A stretch of 64,000 nucleotides of DNA from the NCBI GenBank assembly GCA_963753075.1, contig CAVWAR010000003.1, positions 1-64,000 on the forward strand, written 5' to 3'. The notes beneath the pieces are model-generated. The model searched no databases, was not told the origin of the DNA, and saw nothing but the letters and a program-made list of their open reading frames with translations. Positions within the stretch are counted from its first letter, which is position 1. Every line of letters starts with the position of its first letter. The stretch comes from Prado023 sp963753075. GTDB taxonomy: Bacteria; Actinomycetota; Actinomycetes; S36-B12; CAIYMF01. The position numbers and the translations under genes were made by a program. Shown here piece by piece: positions 53,414 to 61,989 of the stretch.

Positions 53414-53854
53414 TCACCAGCCCGGGTCGTGTGGTGTCCCAAGCGGCATTGCTGGCCTGAACAGAGTTCGATTCGAGGAGGTTGACGTGGGTGGACACGA
53501 GCATGTCGACGACGAAATTGCCACACCGGTGCGGCGAGCGTCGCCCGCCTCTGTGCCGGCAAGTCGTCCAGCTAGTTCGGCTGTGCTTGCGGGGTCGAGC
53601 TGGGATCCGACGGCGTCGACGACGTCCTGCGCGGCTTCCTCGGACATGTCGAACTCGTGGCCCCCGATCACCCATCGGAGTGGCATCTTGCCCACCACCG
53701 CGAGCAACGAGGCGATCCCGCCCACGGCGAGCAATGCAACGGTTCCGGCTTGGTTGCCGGAAACGAAGACCGCGACAGCCCCGCCGATCAGCCCGCCCGC
53801 GCCTGCGAGAGCGAAGAGTCCTCGCACGCCACCATGCAGATCGCGAACGGTGAC
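53414..53854 (-). CDS. Small two-helix membrane protein
   Basis: 146 residues from GTG 53854. LHGGVRGLFALAGAGGLIGG then AVAVFVSG and TVALLAVGGIASLLAVVG form a transmembrane hairpin; a cytosolic acidic region follows (GHEFDMSEEAAQDVVDAVGS then QLDPASTAELAGRLAG). The last 35 residues are Ser/Thr-rich and shadow-like, and an alternative frame there reads VVDMLVSTHVNLLESN, so an indel near 53530 may have altered the C-terminus. Function unknown. Confidence 0.5.
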   Translation of the reverse strand, partial: VTVRDLHGGVRGLFALAGAGGLIGGAVAVFVSGNQAGTVALLAVGGIASLLAVVGKMPLRWVIGGHEFDMSEEAAQDVVDAVGSQLDPASTAELAGRLAGTEAGDARRTGVAISSSTCSCPPTSTSSNRTLFRPAMPLGTPHDPGW

Positions 53855-54396
53855 GCGCTCGGTCCTCACCGAACAACTCCCGGCGCAACTTGCGAGCCTC
53901 AGGCTCCTGGCTTGTCTTGGCATCTTTGGTCACAGTCACAGTCAATCTCCTTCGGTCAACGACCAACCTCCCTTACACAGACCATCTGACACGCTCTGAC
54001 CCTCTGCCGTCGGGCGCAGTGACGGGCGAGGCGAGCACGGAGTCGGTAGCGTGAGAGAGCCACGACGGCTACCTGCTGTCGACGATGCTGGCCGCAGAGA
54101 CTCATCCCCGATCCACCACCAGGCGCCGCGTCACGTCTGCTCGGTGCAGTCACGATGAGGGTTGGCCCGGCCGACCCAGTCCTCCAGCGTCCCACCACGC
54201 CCGCCACCGAAGTGCGTCGCTTTGGGCGGTAGCGACGCAGCCTCAGGGCGCCGGGGGAGTCCGGCCGTGGCTCTGTCAGACGCCGACGCCATTGGTCGCG
54301 ATCGAGCCGTGAACCAGCGCGCGTTTCGCGGCGAAGTGGGGCACTCCGAACTCTGTGGCCGCGCTCGCGGGGGGTGAGCCGCCTGACTGCCTCTAC
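53855..54396. other. Spacer
   Basis: No gene recognised; GCCGC repeat copy 22 at 54316. Confidence 0.5.
54316..54346 (-). repeat. GCCGC-core dispersed repeat, copy 22
   Basis: Minus strand: GTGCCCCACTTCGCCGCGAA then ACGCGCGCTGG; just after the pRiA4b-type gene. Confidence 0.75.
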
Positions 54397-55489
54397 TCAG
54401 AGCAGGTCGGCGAGCAGGTTGGCCCCAGGCAGCAGGGAGCGTGCCGATGGTCCCGGGGACCAGACCGAGCGGGTGGCGGTGATGAGGTCGAGGGCCTGGA
54501 GCTGGTGCGACAGGCTGCGGAGCTCGTCTTCCACGTCGCGGGTGCTGATGGGCTTCCCGGCGCGGCTCCAGCCGTGGCCGAGTAGTGGGTGCACTTCGCC
54601 GGCGATCTCTGCGACCTGCAGCGGACCGCGGGCGGCGACCAGGGCGACGGCGCGTTCCGTAGACCATGGTGGAGAACCCCTGCGGGTCGAACCAGGATCG
54701 CAGCCGCCGCACGGTCTCGAGCTCGTCTGCCGCTGCCTTGGTCGGGCGCAGCACGCCGCCGGCGAGCCTGACCAGCCGGACGTGGCGCAGCAGGTCGTGC
54801 AGGACGGCCAGGGGCAGCAGGTCCTCCTCGATCGAGGCGGGCCGCCCCAGCGGATACCAGCTGGGGCGCTGCTGCTGAACGGCGCGGACCACGGCGCGGG
54901 GCAGCCGCCCGCCCGGCGTGAGCGTGACACCGTCGGCGAGCAGGCCCAGCAGCAGGCGCACGCTGCCGGGCACCGCGCCGACAGCATCACGGACCCGTTG
55001 GGCGGTGGCTTCCTGGTCGAACGGTCGCAGCCGGTCCCCGACCCAGGTCCGCATCGCCTCGTGCTCGGCGTGCCCCGGGTCGGCCAGCGCGTCGAGCAGG
55101 TCGGCGTATCCTGCGGCGCCACCGCAATCCTCGGGTGGGCAGGCCCCCTGGCCGCCGACACAACCCGGTCGGTCGCCGCCGGCGCCCAGCACCTCGACGT
55201 CATGCTGCCAGTCGTCGCCCAGGTCGTAGGCGTAGACGAACCGGGTCGGCAACGCGGACAGGCGCACCCCGCGCTCGTCGACCTCGTCATCTTCATCCCA
55301 TTCCTCGAACGGGACCGCGTAGACCGCGTCGTCGGTGCGGAACTGGTGCAGGTGGGAATCGGTCCAGCCGATCGCCACCTGCAGCACCTCGTGGAGCTCG
55401 TCGAGGGTGATCACCTCCGGCACGTCGATCACCCGCTGCACCCGCGGCACGACTTCGCGCATCGTGACCCGCAGCCTGACCGTCTTCAC
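54397..55489 (-). pseudogene. pRiA4b ORF-3-like protein, frameshifted
   Basis: GTG 55489. The N-terminal domain LRVTMREVVPRVQRVIDVPE, ELHEVLQVAIGWTDSHLHQF, FVYAYDLGDDWQHDVEVLG and PPEDCGGAAGYADLLDALAD is the full pRiA4b ORF-3 domain (F-x-Y-x-Y-D-x-G-D-D-W and P-P-E-D-C/V-G-G). The C-terminal part, a winged-helix-like region (VAARGPLQVAEIAGEVHPLL, LSHQLQALDLITATRSVWSP), is in another frame after about 54660, so one indel splits the gene. The start GTGA overlaps the end of the upstream SEC-C gene. Function unknown; often near mobile DNA. Confidence 0.8.
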
Positions 55490-56564
55490 CGCGGCGACTC
55501 CTCACGCCGGGCACCCCGCAGCACCTCTTGTACTTGCGGCCCGACCCGCACCAACACGGGTCGTTGCGCCCCGGGGGCCAGGCGATCGTCCGCGACGGGT
55601 CCCGCGCCACGTCGGCCGCGTACCGGGCCCGCAACCGCGAGGCATCCAACTCCTCCGGGGCGTTGTCGGCCACCCAGGGGTCGAACTCGGCGGACCGCAC
55701 CGCCACGACACTCACGCGAGCCACCCCAGCCTCCCGGTGAGCCCGCAGCCGACCCTCCATCCGCCGGCAGTACACCGCGTGGCTGACCGGTTCGCCGACC
55801 TCGTCATGGCACAGCGGGCTGTCGAGCCAGATCCGGCCACCGCGCCGGCCAGGCGGCGTACTCGGCCGCCGGAAGCCACGCCACCGCGACCGGAACCTGC
55901 CCGGCCGGCTCACCCGCGAGCGTCAACTCCCGGTCGACCGGCGCGCCGGAACCCAAGCTGCTTCGGCCACTGCAACCGGCCGGGACCGGCCGGAGTCGGC
56001 ACGGCGCTCTGCAGCGCGTCCGGCTCGCGTCCCAACGCGCTCAGTGAGGCCGCACGCAGATCGCGCAGCTGCCCCACCAGCCGCTCAGGGTCACCCGTGC
56101 CAACCGCGAGCTCGAGCGCGCGCGTCAACCACGACAGCGCCAGCTCATGCTCCCCGACCGCGCCGTACTCCAGCCCAGCGTTGTTGTACACCCACACGTC
56201 CTCAGGGGTATCCGCCGCCACCGTCTCCCAGATCTGTGCGGCCTCGGCAAGCCGGCCATGCCGGGTCAGGATCTCCGCCCGGCGGCACCGCGGATCGGGC
56301 TGGCACCGGTACCCATGCTCGACCAGCACGTCCGCGTGTCGCAGCGCCTCCTCGACCCGGCCCAGCCGGTCATAGGTCTCGGCCAGCTCGCTGTGCAGCT
56401 CGAGCACGTCGAGGTACGCCGCCGCGTCGGGGTCCTCGTCACACACGCCGATCGCGCGTTCCAGGACATCGGCGTACGCCAGAGCCGGCCCACGACTGGC
56501 CCCGCGAATCTGCCGGTCGAGACGATCAAGTTCGTCGCTTCGCACCCCGACATCATCACCCATC
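55486..56564 (-). pseudogene. TPR + SEC-C domain protein, frameshifted
   Basis: From ATG 56564 (MGDDVGVRSDELDRLDRQIR) TPR-like helices follow: YLDVLELHSELAETYDRLGR, VEEALRHADVLVEHGY, GRLAEAAQIWETVAADTPED, GEHELALSWLTRALELAV. After about 55960 the sequence changes frame (LAGEPAGQVPVAVAWLPAAE) and again near 55840 (WLDSPLCHDEVGEPVSHAVY), ending in the SEC-C zinc motif GRNDPCWCGSGRKYKRCCG (C-x-C-x8-C-C). A further shift is needed to reach the TGA that overlaps the next gene. At least three indels, so dead as read or badly sequenced. Confidence 0.78.
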
Positions 56565-56741
56565 CAGCACCCCGACAAGGCCGTGGATGCCTCGCTCACG
56601 CGCCGACCCGTCGTCGATTGGCCCCGAGCGGGGCAACAACCGGGCATCGACGAGAACACCCCCGACGAAACCATCCAGCAGATCGAATCCCACTGGAAGA
56701 ACAAGCTGCTCTCCCGCAGAGTCGCCCCAAATCGCAACTGA
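56562..56741 (+). pseudogene. C-terminal fragment of an unknown protein
   Basis: Frame without a clear start, IQHPDKAVDASLTRRPVVDW then GIDENTPDETIQQIESHWKN and KLLSRRVAPNRN, TGA at 56741. It has normal protein composition, unlike the opposite frames. It overlaps the 5' end of the TPR gene only marginally. No family recognised. Confidence 0.4.
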
Positions 56742-56851
56742 CCAGGGCGCCCCGAGGGCCCTTGACGGGCACCGGCGGACCCCGGACCAAGGTCAAGCCA
56801 CCCCAGTCGATGCCACTTCCCTGCTAGCCCTGCGATGCCCGCCTGAACGTG

Positions 56852-56880
56852 CCCAGCTCGCGGCGCAATGACGCACCGCC
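56852..56880 (-). repeat. GCCGC-core dispersed repeat, copy 23
   Basis: Minus strand: GTGCGTCATTGCGCCGCGAG then CTGGGC. Confidence 0.65.
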
Positions 56881-56888
56881 GCTGACCG

Positions 56889-56912
56889 GGACGGTACGCG
56901 GCGATGTGACGG
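56889..56912 (-). repeat. GCCGC-core dispersed repeat, copy 24
   Basis: Minus strand: GTCACATCGCCGCGTACCGT then CCCG; close to the copy at 10.5 kb. Confidence 0.55.
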
Positions 56913-57046
56913 GCGTGCCCGGAGTGGTCGCTGGAGTTGCGCAGCAATGCTCCCTCAGCTGGTGGGGGCGCTCTTGACAGGCCCTCGTGATGGGCAAAGC
57001 GAGACGGCTGGTGGTCGGGTACGCGCGGGCCGGTTCGGTGGGGCGT

Positions 57047-58210
57047 TCATCTGAGTCGGTTGGCGACGTTCAGGGCGAGGTCGAGGCCGAAGCGGCAGGT
57101 GAGTGCCCGGCGGGCGAGCAGCTGGTCTCGGGCTGTGGGGTCGCGGTCGGGGCGGTAGTCGACGATCAGGGCCGTGAAGACCGACCTGATGGCCAAGGTG
57201 ATGGCCCACCCGGCCTCGACGAGGTCCGGGTCGACGTCGAGGCCCTCGTCGGCGAGGCCGTCGAGGTAGGCCGGCAGCAAGGTGGTGCCGATGGCGTCGA
57301 GGTCGTGCTCGGTGGCGGCGCCGGATTCGAACCGGCCGACCAGCAGCTGGCTGAGGTCGCTGCCGAGGGCGGCGGGGCCGACGTAGCTGAGGTCGATCGC
57401 GACGGTGTCGCCCGGTGTGGGTTCGTGCAGGTTGTCCGGGGTGGCGTCGCCGTGGGCGAGTGCGTGGGGCAGGTCCTCGTAGGCCTGGACAAGGGCGGGG
57501 GCCACGGCGGCCAGCCGGTCCAGGTCGCCGCGCAGGTCGCCGTGCCGGGCGGTCGCGGCCTGCAGGGCCGGTGTCTGCCACAGCGCGTCGTCGGCGAGTG
57601 CGGGCAGGTCGGCATGGGTGATCTTGCTGAACAACGTCTGCACATGTGGCCGGCGGCGCAGTCCGAGCTCGTCGACCACGCGGTGTTCGGGCCAGCGGCC
57701 GGCGAGCCGCCCGAGTTGGCGGGCGGTGCGCTGGTAGCGGGCGGGGTCCCAGGCCTGGGTGTCGTCGACGTCCTCCAGCCACAACGTGACGCGCTCCTCG
57801 CCGTGGTCGACGGCGAACAGGTGGGGGAACCGCAGGCCCGGCGGCAGGTCGCGAGCGAGCGGGCTGGTGTAGACCCGTGGTTCGTCCTGCCAGTCCAGCG
57901 TGTGCCGGACCTGGTCGTGGAACTGCGGTGGGATCTGCGCCCACAGGGGGGCGTGCCAGGCCGGGCGCAGCGTCTTGGCGAACACCCGCCACGGGGTGCC
58001 GTCGGTGAGGGTGCCCCACACGTGGGTCAGCGCCTGCGTCGTCATGTTCTCCACCCGATGCGAGGCCGGGCGGGCCCTGACGGTGGCGAGCTCGGCGTCG
58101 GGTCGTCCGGTCACGCGGCGTACGACGGCGGTGAGCCGCTCACGGTCCACGGCCACGTCGGTGTCCGGGTCGGCGGTGACCTCGTGCGTCTGGGGCGTGT
58201 CGACTCCCAT
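57047..58210 (-). CDS. Phosphotransferase (aminoglycoside/choline kinase-like fold)
   Basis: 387 residues, ATG 58210 behind GGAGGTGCTCCCC. The APH-type kinase core has an N-lobe with WRVFAKTLRP (ATP Lys), the Brenner motif ALAHGDATPDNLHEP (catalytic Asp and Asn) and a TVAIDLSYVGPAALGSDLSQ metal-Asp segment. The C-terminal helices (LLPAYLDGLADEGLDVDPDL) are usual for the family. It probably phosphorylates a small hydroxylated compound; a resistance role is possible but not shown. Divergent from marR with shared operators, so MarR likely controls it. Confidence 0.85.
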   Translation of the reverse strand: MGVDTPQTHEVTADPDTDVAVDRERLTAVVRRVTGRPDAELATVRARPASHRVENMTTQALTHVWGTLTDGTPWRVFAKTLRPAWHAPLWAQIPPQFHDQVRHTLDWQDEPRVYTSPLARDLPPGLRFPHLFAVDHGEERVTLWLEDVDDTQAWDPARYQRTARQLGRLAGRWPEHRVVDELGLRRRPHVQTLFSKITHADLPALADDALWQTPALQAATARHGDLRGDLDRLAAVAPALVQAYEDLPHALAHGDATPDNLHEPTPGDTVAIDLSYVGPAALGSDLSQLLVGRFESGAATEHDLDAIGTTLLPAYLDGLADEGLDVDPDLVEAGWAITLAIRSVFTALIVDYRPDRDPTARDQLLARRALTCRFGLDLALNVANRLR

Positions 58211-58266
58211 GGGGAGCACCTCCGGGGTGTGGCAGGCGTAGGCAACTCCGTGGAACGTAAACCACA

Positions 58267-58293
58267 TTGACTACTATGGTCAAGTAGATTGAC
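58267..58293. promoter_or_regulatory. Two overlapping operator palindromes between kinase gene and marR
   Basis: TTGAC-TACTATG-GTCAA (58267-58283) and GTCAA-GTAGA-TTGAC (58279-58293) share the central GTCAA. AT-rich inverted repeats of this size are usual MarR binding sites, and they lie 37-63 bp before marR and 57-83 bp before the kinase-like gene. Confidence 0.65.
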
Positions 58294-58329
58294 CAGCAGC
58301 GCCTGTTCGTCGTCGAGAAGCGAGGTCCC

Positions 58330-58869
58330 ATGTCCCCCCCGCCACAGATGACGTCTGCCAACGTGCTGGCAGCCGTGGAGTGGCTGACCCGTCGCATCGC
58401 CGAGGACGTGCGGGCAATGCGGCAGGCCCACAACGTTCCCATCACGCGGGGATCGCAGGGGCTGATCCTGCACCTGCTGCCCGAGGACGGGGCACGCCCG
58501 ACCGAGCTCGCCGACGGCCGGTGGGTCTCCAAGCAGGCCATCGGCCAACGAGTCCGCGAGCTCATCGAGCTCGGACTCGTGCGCACCGACTCCGACCCGA
58601 CCGACCGGCGGGCCGTGATCGTGCGCCGCACCCCCGCCGGTGACCGGATCGCCGCCGAGCTCCGCCGCCAGATCGCCGACCTCGAACGATCCTGGGCCCA
58701 GCAAGTCGGCGAAGACCGGTACGCGACCTTCCGCGCCGTGCTCGACGAACTAGGCGCCGACCACGCCCCCACACTTCTCCACCGTCACCCGAGACACACC
58801 CCCGAGACAGATCCCGACCAGCCATCCACCCCAAACACCTCGACCGTCCACGACAGCCGGCCACGATGA
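58330..58869 (+). CDS. MarR-family transcriptional regulator
   Basis: 179 residues from ATG 58330. ILHLLPEDGARPTELADGRW then VSKQAIGQRVRELIELGLVR and TDSDPTDRRAVIVRRTPAGD form the winged helix-turn-helix with the D-x-R wing; helices at both ends (VLAAVEWLTRRIAEDVRAMR, DRYATFRAVLDELG) give the dimer. The last 35 residues are a disordered Pro/Thr tail. It is divergent from the kinase-like gene; repression relieved by a small ligand is the family norm. Confidence 0.9.
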   Translation: MSPPPQMTSANVLAAVEWLTRRIAEDVRAMRQAHNVPITRGSQGLILHLLPEDGARPTELADGRWVSKQAIGQRVRELIELGLVRTDSDPTDRRAVIVRRTPAGDRIAAELRRQIADLERSWAQQVGEDRYATFRAVLDELGADHAPTLLHRHPRHTPETDPDQPSTPNTSTVHDSRPR

Positions 58870-59275
58870 GCACCCATGACCGCGATCAGGACGACCCTGC
58901 TGGTGCGGCCCTAGGAGCCTTCGGGTCGCGGCGACAGCGCCAACTCACCCCACGAAACGCCCGCACTTGCCGCTGTGAGGGCCATTCTCAACTGATAGCG
59001 AGGTACCGGCTGAGCGCATCTCGAACGACGTCGCTGCCGGCGCCGTCCTGACTTCTGGCGAGGTGCTGCAGCGCGCTCAGAATGTCGTCGTCGGCTCGAA
59101 TCCACTCATCGACCTGCCCCACAGTGGGCGACAAGGACGCGCCGCCGCCCCCGCTCGACCTGGGTAGCCCGATAGGCGGCGGAAGGCCGTAGGACGCATC
59201 GGGGTCACAAGAGACGCGATGCCCGGTGCTGCCGCCAGGTTGTCACGGTGCTTCGTGCCGGCGGAGTGCTTGACG
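58870..59275. other. Spacer
   Basis: No gene recognised; one GCCGC repeat (copy 25). Confidence 0.5.
59160..59190 (-). repeat. GCCGC-core dispersed repeat, copy 25
   Basis: Minus strand: GGCCTTCCGCCGCCTATCGG then GCTACCC. Confidence 0.6.
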
Positions 59276-59686
59276 TTATCGATCCAGCCGTCGCGTCAGC
59301 TTCTGAGGAGCGCAGAACCGGTAGCTCTCGGTCACCAGTTCTGCCACTTCGTCCCAGTCGGTGTCGTCGTCGAGCACCATGCCGACGACGGTGGGGGACC
59401 ATGGTGGCTGGTAGAAGGGCGGGCCGGCGTGGGTCAGGGCCAGCAGCTCTTCGCCGGATGACCGGAAGGTCAGCACCGTGGTTGGGTCGGTCACGCCGGT
59501 GAGGTCACGGTACGCCGACGTGTAGCCCTCTTGGGCGACCATGACGTGGGCGAAGGTCTTGTTCCGGACTCGCCATCTGACGCCGGTCCAGGCGTCCTCT
59601 TCGTATGCGTCCGGGAGGGCCGACGCGATGCACGCCAACCGGGCGACCAGGTCGCCGGGGGGCTCGATGCGCGGCGGCTTCGGCAT
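59276..59686 (-). CDS. MmcQ/YjbR-family protein
   Basis: 136 residues, ATG 59686. LACIASALPDAYEEDAWTGV, RWRVRNKTFAHVMV and VLTFRSSGEELLALTHAG follow the MmcQ/YjbR (CyaY-like fold) pattern, as do MVLDDDTDWDEVAELVTESY and the ending FCAPQKLTRRL. The family is thought to be DNA-binding, role unclear. Stands alone. Confidence 0.87.
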   Translation of the reverse strand: MPKPPRIEPPGDLVARLACIASALPDAYEEDAWTGVRWRVRNKTFAHVMVAQEGYTSAYRDLTGVTDPTTVLTFRSSGEELLALTHAGPPFYQPPWSPTVVGMVLDDDTDWDEVAELVTESYRFCAPQKLTRRLDR

Positions 59687-60151
59687 GCCCCGAGTCTGTC
59701 AGCGGATGCCGACAACTGGTCGCTGGTCCTCTGCGTTGTCGGGCACCTCGCCACCCACTTCCGATCAACAAACCCCGGCGCAGCGCCCGTTTCGCGGCGA
59801 AAGGGGGCAGGTCCGGTTGGGGCCGCTTGCGTTGCGCGACAACGCAGCTCAAGCAGCCGAGTTGGGGCGTCGTCCGTGGCGTGAGCACGCCCGGGACGAT
59901 GGTCAACTGGCGAGTCGCTCTCGGGTGTCCCATAAGCGAGCCATGGTCGCGGTTCCGAGGACGTGGGCAGAGCCGATGTTCGTTGGAGGTCTCGACCGCC
60001 GCGGCACGTGAGCCGTCCAAGAAGGTGCCGCTGAGGTCGTGGGCACTTCGAGCAGGTGTCTTCGACGTGCCGAGATGCTCAACACGCTCGTGCCGCTTCA
60101 CGCCGCCAGCACGGCGGGCGCGCCTTCGCCTTCCACGGGAGAATGGCCGGC
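59687..60151. other. Spacer
   Basis: GCCGC repeat copy 26 and nothing else recognisable; no Shine-Dalgarno before the GNAT gene, which may be leaderless. Confidence 0.5.
59781..59812 (-). repeat. GCCGC-core dispersed repeat, copy 26
   Basis: Minus strand: CTGCCCCCTTTCGCCGCGAA then ACGGGCGCTG; about 95 bp upstream of the MmcQ-like gene. Confidence 0.75.
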
Positions 60152-60754
60152 ATGACCACTATCCGTCCTGCCGAAGCGACGATCGAGGACGGCCGGGTCT
60201 TTGCCGACTTCGCCGACCAAGCCGCCGACGGGCTCTTTCGCTGGATGCTGGGTCCAGGCTTTGTCGACATCATCGCCCGTGCATTCGTCTCGCCCGGGCA
60301 CGATCTATCGTTCGAGTACGCGAGCTTCGCTGAGGACGACGGGACGATCGTCGGCATGATCTGCGGCTACTCATCGGAGCAGCATGCTCGGGCCGGTGAC
60401 GGCGCGCTGCTGTCAGCAGCGGGCTGGCGTGCTCCCCGCCTGGTGTCGAGATGGCTGATCGCCTACCCGGTGATGCGGTTCATGGACCGACTGCCGGCCG
60501 GCGACTGGTACGTGCAGATGGTGGCCGTCGACCCGGCTCGCCGCGGACAGGGGGTCGGCACCATGCTGCTGGGCTTCGCCGAGGAGACGGCTCGGGCAGC
60601 TGGTGCGTCGCGCCTCGTGCTCGACGTGGTCGTCACCAACGACGGAGCCAGGCGTCTCTACGAGCGCCGCGGGATGGTGGCCGAGGCGCGGTCTCCCTCA
60701 CTTCTTGGCCTGTCGGGAACAGCGCTCGACCGGATGGTGCTCGCGACGTCGTGA
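60152..60754 (+). CDS. GNAT N-acetyltransferase
   Basis: 200 residues from ATG 60152 (a further ATG at 60143 is possible). TTIRPAEATIEDGRVFADFA opening; WYVQMVAVDPARRGQGVGTM then LLGFAEETARAAGASRLVLD is motif A with the Q/R-x-x-G-x-G/A acetyl-CoA loop; VVTNDGARRLYERRGMVAEA is motif B. Different branch from the GNAT gene at 4.5 kb. Substrate unknown. Confidence 0.9.
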   Translation: MTTIRPAEATIEDGRVFADFADQAADGLFRWMLGPGFVDIIARAFVSPGHDLSFEYASFAEDDGTIVGMICGYSSEQHARAGDGALLSAAGWRAPRLVSRWLIAYPVMRFMDRLPAGDWYVQMVAVDPARRGQGVGTMLLGFAEETARAAGASRLVLDVVVTNDGARRLYERRGMVAEARSPSLLGLSGTALDRMVLATS

Positions 60755-61030
60755 CTGCGCCGGGCGTCATTCTGCACGCACGACGCCGTTCTGCCTCGCC
60801 CACAGCGCAACCGCCGCGCTCGTGGACACCCCCGTCTTGGTGTGGATGGGCTGGGCTGAAACGACGCTCGTGCGACCCAAGACCGCTCTCCTCGCGATGC
60901 GTCCGCAGGCGGCGATGTGGGGCACCGTCCCTGGACGGGTTCGGTGGGCTGTGCGCACGCCGGTTGGGCTGTCTGGCCTGTGCCAGCATGGTTCATGACG
61001 ACGTTGAACACGCCATGGCCGGTATTGCAG
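60755..61030. other. Spacer
   Basis: Only GCCGC repeat copy 27 (60894). Confidence 0.5.
60894..60926 (-). repeat. GCCGC-core dispersed repeat, copy 27
   Basis: Minus strand: GGTGCCCCACATCGCCGCCT then GCGGACGCATC. Confidence 0.75.
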
Positions 61031-61660
61031 CTATGTGGCGTGGGGCTGCCAGACGCTTGGCTGCAAACGGATCTGGTCGAACTGCGCCTCGAACGAGGAG
61101 TCCTCCGGGCTGCAGGCGTACACGCCGATCGCCACGGTCGACCCGTCGGGCAGAACGGCCGCGCTACCCATCGCCTCGGTGGTCTCGCCGAGGCGGTGCA
61201 AGTGGAAGATCCGCAGCTGTTCCCAGTGGGTGCCGTCGGGGCTGGCCTCGAAGCGGAAGTCCGGCCCGCGCCGCGAGACTCGGTACCACATCTGTCCGGA
61301 GCTGGGGATGTCGCGCGTGGCCCAGTCGGAGTACCCACGGTTGGTCACCACGCTGCCGAGCCGAGAAAGCACGTCGTTCTCGTGTTCGATGGACGCCTTG
61401 GCCCAGGTATCGGCGTCGAGGTGCACCAGGACGCCGGCCTGGTCGAAGCGCCGCCGGTACTGGAACGAGACCCGCACCGTCAGCGTCAGGTTGCTGGAAG
61501 CAGGCAGCAGCAGCGCGGGGGCGTTGTCATTGCGGAAGCCGTAGTAGGTGCGCTGCCACAGGTCGGTCCCCGGCGAGGTCGTGAACCGCACGCGCTCGTT
61601 GTCGACCCTGGCGTGCGCCGGCTCCCGCAGCCACTCACCGGTGCTCAGCGGGTTGGTCAT
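61031..61660 (-). CDS. DUF1349 (concanavalin-like) protein
   Basis: 209 residues from ATG 61660 (MTNPLSTGEWLREPAHARVD). RVRFTTSPGTDLWQRTYYGF, LTLTVRVSFQYRRRFDQAGV, WAKASIEHENDVLSRLGSVV and WYRVSRRGPDFRFEASPDGT then HWEQLRIFHL are the DUF1349/regulation-of-enolase-1-like lectin fold with the conserved D-Q-A-G-V and K-x-x-I-E segments. Cytosolic; role unknown. Confidence 0.87.
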   Translation of the reverse strand: MTNPLSTGEWLREPAHARVDNERVRFTTSPGTDLWQRTYYGFRNDNAPALLLPASSNLTLTVRVSFQYRRRFDQAGVLVHLDADTWAKASIEHENDVLSRLGSVVTNRGYSDWATRDIPSSGQMWYRVSRRGPDFRFEASPDGTHWEQLRIFHLHRLGETTEAMGSAAVLPDGSTVAIGVYACSPEDSSFEAQFDQIRLQPSVWQPHAT

Positions 61661-61989
61661 CCGGCAATCCTGCCAGCCGCGCAGGAGCCGCCCCGAAGGT
61701 GGTGCCATCCCCGGGCGGGCGCAGCCGGCCTTGGTCACAGTCGGGCGTCAAGGTGCGTCCACAGGCGGCCGAAGTGGGGCAGGTGGACGGACCGGCAGGA
61801 TATGTGGCCCCTGGATGTGCCGCTGCCGCCGAGGGCCGAGCCCGCCTGCCGCGCCGAGATCCGGCCGGTCTGGTGCAACCCTCGCCCGCTCCAGTTCGCG
61901 CTGCGTCCGCCGCTCGCGGGGGCAAGCCGCGGCACGTGCCCCGCCGGTCGCGGGGTGCGCGGATCCTTTGCTCGGTTGAGAATGCTCAC
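61661..61989. other. Spacer between divergent genes
   Basis: One GCCGC repeat copy (61750); no other feature. Confidence 0.5.
61750..61783 (-). repeat. GCCGC-core dispersed repeat, copy 28
   Basis: Minus strand: CTGCCCCACTTCGGCCGCCT then GTGGACGCACCTTG, with one extra C in the core. Confidence 0.7.

Larger units (their letters stand above)
56742..57046. other. Spacer with two repeat copies
   Basis: Holds GCCGC repeats 23 and 24 in tandem; no gene. Confidence 0.55.
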
